Shown one piece after another: positions 58,774 to 64,000 of a DNA stretch of 64,000 nt. This DNA is from Pocillopora verrucosa (taxonomy: Eukaryota; Cnidaria; Anthozoa; Scleractinia; Pocilloporidae). How positions within the stretch are numbered: position 1 is the first letter of the stretch; each line of letters opens with the position of its first letter. The DNA is taken from contig NC_089312.1 in assembly GCF_036669915.1 (NCBI RefSeq), positions 13,798,789-13,862,788 on the forward strand, written 5' to 3'. The notes under the pieces are model-generated. The model made no database searches, was not told where the DNA came from, and saw only the letters and a list, made by a program, of their open reading frames with translations. The position numbers were made by a program, and so were the translations under genes.

Positions 58774-59584
58774 CCCATATGGACTGAAACATAAAACGCA
58801 GAAGAAAATAAGTCAAGCGACACTAAAATAGCCTGATTATAATTATAGTCGCAACATCATAAATCAACTCATGGTAATATCAATATACCAATAAGAGGAA
58901 TTCATTATACTGCCAGTTCAGTAGCAAAGAATGGTTCTTAACATGAAATCGATATCATTGCGTGCCAAAAATGTCACAAGACAGACCCCGTGACACAAAT
59001 GTCACATAACAGACCCCGTGACACATGCAACACAGAGCTAGGAACTAGATCAGCATTAAATAGGGTTTGAACCAAAGAAAGCTGATAAATTGAAAGCGTG
59101 ACATAAAAGGACATTTGTTAAATGGAAACTGTCTGCATTGCCAATATGGGCCAATATTGGCCAATACAAAAATAACATATTGTAAATGTTCATCTAATTC
59201 TTAAAGAGTTGATTGGGGAGGACTAAGAAAGTAAATACATGTTTTCTGACTTTGCCAGAGTATTTAAAGAGTTAACATCACTATACAACAATAGACACTT
59301 AATGTGTGGTCCACTTAGTGGTAAAAAAAACTAACTAGTTTCCCGTGGGACCATACATTAAGTGCTTTGTTGTATATTTAGACTTTCCCTTAAACAATCA
59401 TATGGCAAAAACATGCTGTTGTATTCGGCGCGCAGGCAACAACTGCGCAATTGTATCCCGGTTGAAATACATTTGAATTTGATCAGGGGCACGTGATCAA
59501 GAAACAACCAATCACAGTGCTCGTTCTGTTGAGTGAAAGTATAGGTATATAGCAAAAAGCTCATTTTTTCTACACTGTTTTCCA
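58774..59584. other. Spacer with a 29-bp direct repeat and a palindromic MITE
   Basis: AATGTCACAAGACAGACCCC and AATGTCACATAACAGACCCC start two near-identical tandem units at 58967-59027, each ending GTGACACA. At 59282-59314 and 59345-59376 two inverted arms (TATACAACAATAGACACTTA versus GCACTTAATGTATGGTCCCA reversed) form a small palindromic element of about 95 bp. No gene recognised. Confidence 0.55.
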
Positions 59585-62500
59585 TTAACGCAGTGACGTG
59601 GAAAAATTTTCACTACAGTACCTTAAAAGTGATAACTCTGTGCCCTGGTCTGATGTGTCTGTCTGCAATAGGAGAGCAACATCTCGTTTAGAAAACAGTC
59701 TGTTTAAGTATGATCAGATTTTGCAAAGAAAAGATGTGACTGGACTTGGTTTTATAGTATTGAGCAGATTAGGCTTCCACAAACAATTTTCTTATATGTA
59801 TTCTATTTATTTTTCGTTTGACACAAAACAGCTCAGATCATGTACAGGTATGAGGAGCCAGGAAGGATCGCTTCATAATCTGGAACATTTCTCAAGTTGT
59901 GTGAAATGTTCATTGACTAACTAAATTTCTTTCTCTGTAAACCATCTTGTTTGCTTCTGTTCTGTGTTTGACTTCTTAATAGACACCACACAGCAATCAA
60001 AAAGGGAAACAAACAGTAATTTTTAATAAAAGGTTTGAAGCCTGATGAAGTAGGGAGTCGTTTAACCCTAATACATCCTAACACCAGTATGTATAGTGTC
60101 CATACTGTTCTCTGTACATTTCCTGAGGTGTTGACTAGGATAATTTGTTTAACAATCAAGACCTTCTTTAGTTGGTGATCATCTCATTAATTCTCATGAC
60201 CTTATTGTGTAATTTGGAGCGATATTGTAAGGAGAAATTAGATGCTAGTCACTCTTAGCAGTTAAAGGGTTGAAACAGTACTCCTTAGGCCCTGAAGCAC
60301 ACTCACCCCAACAGATGTTTTACATGATAATCCACTTCCTTTCAGTTCCACTTCATCTTTGACTCTGGGGGAAAGGAAAAATGAAAAATTCAGAATTCGT
60401 TTAACCCTTTACACCCTAACATGAGTATACCTGTTCTCTATACCATTCTATACACCTCTTTTATTGTGCTAACACTGAGAATTTTTCAAAAATTTTCCTT
60501 TAAACTCTCAGCCTTAATGTTTAACTCAGGGGTGCATGTGACACTACAAAGAAAAATTAGATGCTAGCCTCTCTCAAGGGTAAGAAGCTAAAATCTTACA
60601 GAGCTTGTGAACCATGATTGCTAGCATTTAACTTGGTTTCTGCACTATGAAGTCACTAATTTAAAATGGTTTCCACTTCTCCTGGATGGGATGCCTTGAT
60701 GCTATCCTTGTCTTCAATTTTTCCTTAAAGTTTCCTGGTACCCATTAATGTTTGAGGGTGAAGAGAGATGTCATGAATGTGAATTATCTTGTGCAAGAAG
60801 ATGACTTATTATATAGCTTACAGTGCCTGAGGGCAATATGAAGCAAATCCTGTGTTCTGACTGGCTATCCAAGTGGGAAAGATGGCTCAGGATTACCAAT
60901 TTGATTACATGCACAATAATAAAAAATTGCACGAAGCAGACTTAAAAAAATTAGACATTTTTCGACAATTTTGGCAATGGAGTTGTAAAAAGGAGCAGAG
61001 GGTAAAGAAAACATATTAACCCTTTAACTCCCAAGATCTGATTGTTAATTCTCCCTTCTAGCTGCTACATATTTCCTTGTAAATTAGTTATGAAAACTTG
61101 GTGCTAGATCAAGATAGCAGCTTCTACCTGATAAGTTTGAATATTCTCATTACCTGTTTGCTGAAGAATGTATGGATATTGTAGGGAGAAGTTTTATGTT
61201 AATCACTTTTAAATGCTTTTCCTGAGTTTATTGTCAGTGTTACAATACAAAAATTACAAAAAAAACAAAAAGATGTAAAAGCATGGGAGGAGTTTTATCT
61301 AACACAAGACAAGACATGTGAAGTTTTTTTCATTCCAAAGCTGAATTTGCTTTTGTGGAATTTTCTAAAACCATAAGGAAAACCAATCAAATCACTTTAT
61401 TTTGTAATTTCTTTATTCAGTTTAAACAAGCATGTACCAACTCAGTTGGCTTTCTTCCCAATTTAAAATGACTAAGTTTCTTTTAAGTTATCTTTCACAA
61501 AATTAAACCAAACAAGACATCCAGCTCTTTTTGGAAAACTGTGAAGAAGCCAAAGCACTAGTCAATGCTATCACATGCTGTAATGATAAATAAACTCACA
61601 TGCATCCTTGAGAGTTTCCTCCACTAGAAACCGTTGCAGATTTCCTAGCTGATGGATCCTGTGAAAAAGTACAAAGTTCTCTTAGAGTTTTTATCCTGGC
61701 TTACTATAGTTCTATAAATTCTTCATAGTAACAGTGTACATGAGGCAAAAATGACTATCCAGTCTTCAAGATTGAGACCCTCATTTCATATTTTTCAGTA
61801 TAAAAATCATAATCAAATTTTTATCTTGAAGAACAACCAATTTGTAGCTATTTCAATTATAATTTCAGAGAGGGAAAACGACATTTAAATAATTGCTTCA
61901 TGTCTACTCTGAATCATTCTGAATCTTTAGATGACCTCAACAAATTGCAAGAGAAACCAGGTGAAATAAGGATCGTTGACTGACAAACATAAATAGTTTC
62001 TTTCACCTGTTTCACTAACACTCCATTTACTTTAAGCCATGATTGTTAGATGTGCCATTTAAAAGATAAGTACATGCTGCTTTTACAGGGGTAGTCACTG
62101 CAACCTCTTACCTGGTTGTTCAGAGCCTGAAAAATACTATCCATCAGAGAGAAGTATGATGTTTCTTTAAACATTGTACTTTCTCAGCTAGTGGTTAGCA
62201 ATTTTTCCATTAAAGGGGATAGCAGAATAAATTTGAATAAACAAATGATAACCTATGGCAAAATTGATCATTCACCTGATCAGAATAACAATCAGGAGAT
62301 GTAATTTTAAGATCAAACATTTGATTAAGAGTGATGCAAGATAAGAAAACCTGATAGATAAAATGATGTCAAGGATTGCTAATAAACTCCCTTTAATAAG
62401 AAAAATTAAAGACAACGAAGATATTGGCACATACGTCCAGCATACTGAACATAAGCTACATGTACTAAATGAATAATAAGGGTAAGTTTCTAAAGAAATG

Positions 62501-64000
62501 GTGGTGGTGCTGCATAAGTGGGAGAGTATTAAACAGGGTAATTAAGAATTATCAACTGAGTTGATAACATAAATTGGCCACCAGAAAGAGATTTAAAGCT
62601 GATGTATCAGTATCAGCCCTTCGTAAGAGCAGTGAATGATGAAGGGTTCACCCCTGAAATGTCAGCTTTGAAACTCTTTACAGTGGCCAATTCACATTAT
62701 CAACTTAGTTGAAAATACTTAACAACATGTACCAAATTCAGTGGATGCTTACAATCAAAGCCTTGTATTCCTGTATCATCTCCATATCCTCTTGATCTAG
62801 TTTTACAGCATAATCCTGTATTCCTTGCACCCAGTACTTATGAATAGCAGCACATCCACCTAACCCAATCTCGTGCAGAGCATACTCCATGGCATCCTAC
62901 ATAGCATGGCATGAAAAACTCAGACCTAATATTATCAGGACAACTTCCATGTGAAATCCACAATCTAACTTCTAATGATTAAAGCCCTGATCATTCAAAC
63001 TTGTAATTTTAACCATCTTTCATTTTTTTTCCAATTCAATTCATTTTCCCAGACATTTTAATCTCTTTACTCCCAGAAGTAATTGATTTGTGACTTCTCC
63101 TAACTATTTTGGTACATGATTTGGCAACTAGGTGACAAGAATAAAAAATTATCAGCAAGAGCATATTTTCTTGATATAACACCAAATTTTACCCACTACT
63201 TAACAAGAAAATGTATATATAGCAAGAGAATGAAAAATCAGTTCTTGTGTCTGAGTGAAAGGGTTAACCTGTGTGGAATACACAGATCGAATAATTCTAT
63301 GAAAAGAAATTCTGTTATCATAGTAGAAGCCTTGCATTTTTATTGCTGTGAAAAAAATCAATTTTCAATTGGGTGTTGCAAGTAATCAAGGACTGCTGTG
63401 GTTTTGTTCACTTTACTCAAACTGAGACTGACCCAGAAAACTTGCACTAACCTCTCACCCAATCAGACGTAAAACTAGACCCAAATGCAACTTTGTTACT
63501 TGCATTTTCTCCTACTTCATGCAGTATTCCTTTTTACTTTGAATTCTCATTGGTTAATGATGATGCTAACTTTTAAATAATCTTATCACACATAATCAAT
63601 AAAATAATGTTATATATTCTTCCAGGTTAATAACTTACATTAAGCCTACAGTGATGGTTAGCCTCAAACTTCTAAAATGACCTCTGAGTTTTAAACCTGA
63701 TTTTTTAGAAAACAAATAAGACTGTGGCAAACATGAATAAGAGCTTGCTCTTACTGGCTAACGTTTGACTTACTGGAAAACCTGTTCTTCCACCTAATGC
63801 ATTATTATCAACACTCATTCTCAAGAGACGACAGAGCTTGGTGTTAAAGTCATCTAGGATGTCTGTTAGTATTTCCAGAGAAGATTCACTGGCCACTGAA
63901 AAACCAATAAATTTGTATCTTAAATGAAGTGATACCATGTCATTTGCACTGTTAGTTTTTTGACACAATATTACTAAAGTAGTGATTGTGGCAGTGGTGA
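59585..64000 (-). CDS. SUPT7L: SUPT7L (STAGA/SAGA complex 65 subunit gamma), 3' part; 5' end beyond the window
   Basis: Minus-strand exons in order: 63895-63774, 62896-62753, 62126-62112 (15 bases), 61658-61600, 60364-60307, and a possible last exon 59662-59585 ending in TAA. All phases agree. The first two encode the histone-fold (bromodomain-associated) region: SSLEILTDILDDFNTKLCRL, LRMSVDNNALGGRTGFP, then DAMEYALHEIGLGG and HKYWVQGIQDYAVKL. These align well with human SUPT7L. The later exons give a Ser-rich linker and VKDEVELKG, comparable to the SUPT7L KIKEEP-type segment. SUPT7L pairs through its histone fold inside the SAGA/STAGA co-activator, which acetylates histones at promoters. The start of the gene lies to the right of 64000. 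The last exon (TDTSDQGTELSLL) rests only on splice signals and frame. Repeat elements fill the introns. Confidence 0.8.
60061..60271. repeat. TTAACCC-type MITE, family 2
   Basis: Left end TTTAACCCTAATACATCCTA; body CAGTATGTATAGTGTCCATA, AATTTGTTTAACAATCAAGA and TTTAGTTGGTGATCATCTCA; right end GATGCTAGTCACTCTTAGCA then GTTAAAGGGTT. About 211 bp, next to the SUPT7L exon at 60307. Confidence 0.8.
60401..60592. repeat. TTAACCC-type MITE, family 2, diverged
   Basis: Left end TTAACCCTTTACACCCTAAC; internal TAACTCAGGGGTGCATGTGA and ATTAGATGCTAGCCTCTC; right end AAGGGTAAGAAGCTAA. It lies about 130 bases from the copy at 60061, on the other side of a SUPT7L exon, in the same orientation. Confidence 0.7.
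61016..61215. repeat. TTAACCC-type MITE, family 1, right end worn
   Basis: Starts TTAACCCTTTAACTCCCAAG then ATCTGATTGTTAATTCTCC. It ends near GTTAATCACTTTTAAATGC, where the expected GGGAGTTAAAGGGTTAA has decayed. Confidence 0.7.
62477..62712. repeat. Third copy of the palindromic hammerhead-like repeat, degenerate
   Basis: Shares AAGGGTAAGTTTCTAAAGAA, GGGTAATTAAGAATTATCAA and AATTGGCCACCAGAAAGAGA with the copies at 35459 and 56885. The core is decayed (AATGATGAAGGGTTCACC, CTGAAATGTCAGC). It lies in a SUPT7L intron about 40 bases from the exon at 62753. Confidence 0.65.
63058..63267. repeat. TTAACCC-type MITE, family 1, diverged
   Basis: Left end TTTAATCTCTTTACTCCCAG; right end GAGTGAAAGGGTTAA. 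The body is diverged but keeps GATTTGTGACTTCTCC. About 210 bp, in a SUPT7L intron. Confidence 0.65.
63361..63575. repeat. MITE of the GATTGG family, diverged, right end lost
   Basis: Left end ATTTTCAATTGGGTGTTGCA then AGTAATCAAGGACTGC; core CACCCAATCAGACGTAAAAC and TTCTCATTGGTTAATGATG. The right inverted end is not recognisable. It begins about 95 bases after the family-1 MITE. Confidence 0.55.

Noticed and set aside
1..64000. tRNA, rRNA and CRISPR features
   Set aside because: No cloverleaf with A and B boxes, no rRNA-like block, and no array of short regularly spaced identical repeats was seen; the tandem arrays have continuous units without unique spacers.

Overview
The window looks like nuclear DNA of an anthozoan cnidarian, most likely a stony coral. 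Genes are intron-rich with GT-AG splice sites, the DNA is AT-rich, and animal families appear (TRPV, PIM-like kinase, NOP56, FAHD2, SUPT7L, GT92). Introns and spacers are full of short inverted-repeat elements of a kind I associate with coral genomes. Genus and species cannot be fixed from the sequence.

Layout, left to right. 490-1938 (+): intronless GT92-type glycosyltransferase. 3593-17147 (+): an 18-exon TRPV channel of the invertebrate Nanchung/Inactive/OCR type; its introns hold a truncated LINE and several MITEs. 20644-24384 (+): a 9-exon PIM-like Ser/Thr kinase with an unusual HQD catalytic loop and a fold-back transposon in intron 4. 24385-37224: about 13 kb with no recognisable gene, mostly AT-rich DNA and repeats. 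37225-42087 (-): 7-exon FAHD2, apparently complete. 43428-48905 (-): 8-exon NOP56 with a possible in-frame cassette exon. 48906-53202: minisatellite, a dead LINE between 117-bp direct repeats, and a broken P-loop ATPase remnant. 53203-53820 (-): a proposed two-exon gene for a small secreted acidic peptide with a minisatellite in its intron. 55277-55856: a 57-bp minisatellite with higher-order structure. 57817-58773 (-): an unrecognised multi-pass membrane protein. 59585-64000 (-): the 3' part of a SUPT7L (SAGA/STAGA subunit) gene running off the right edge.

The genes are not an operon and share no obvious pathway. NOP56 and SUPT7L are housekeeping nuclear genes, FAHD2 is probably a mitochondrial enzyme, and TRPV and the PIM-like kinase are signalling genes. 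Exon models were built by matching reading frame, splice sites and remembered family similarity. For every complete model the summed exon length is an exact multiple of three, which is good internal support. Names rest on recognition, not on a database search.

The strongest leads for follow-up are the NOP56 cassette exon, the 81-bp perfect inverted repeat with a hammerhead-like core, the LINE flanked by 117-bp direct repeats beside the ATPase remnant, the small secreted peptide gene, the membrane protein of unknown family, and the 19-codon minisatellite.
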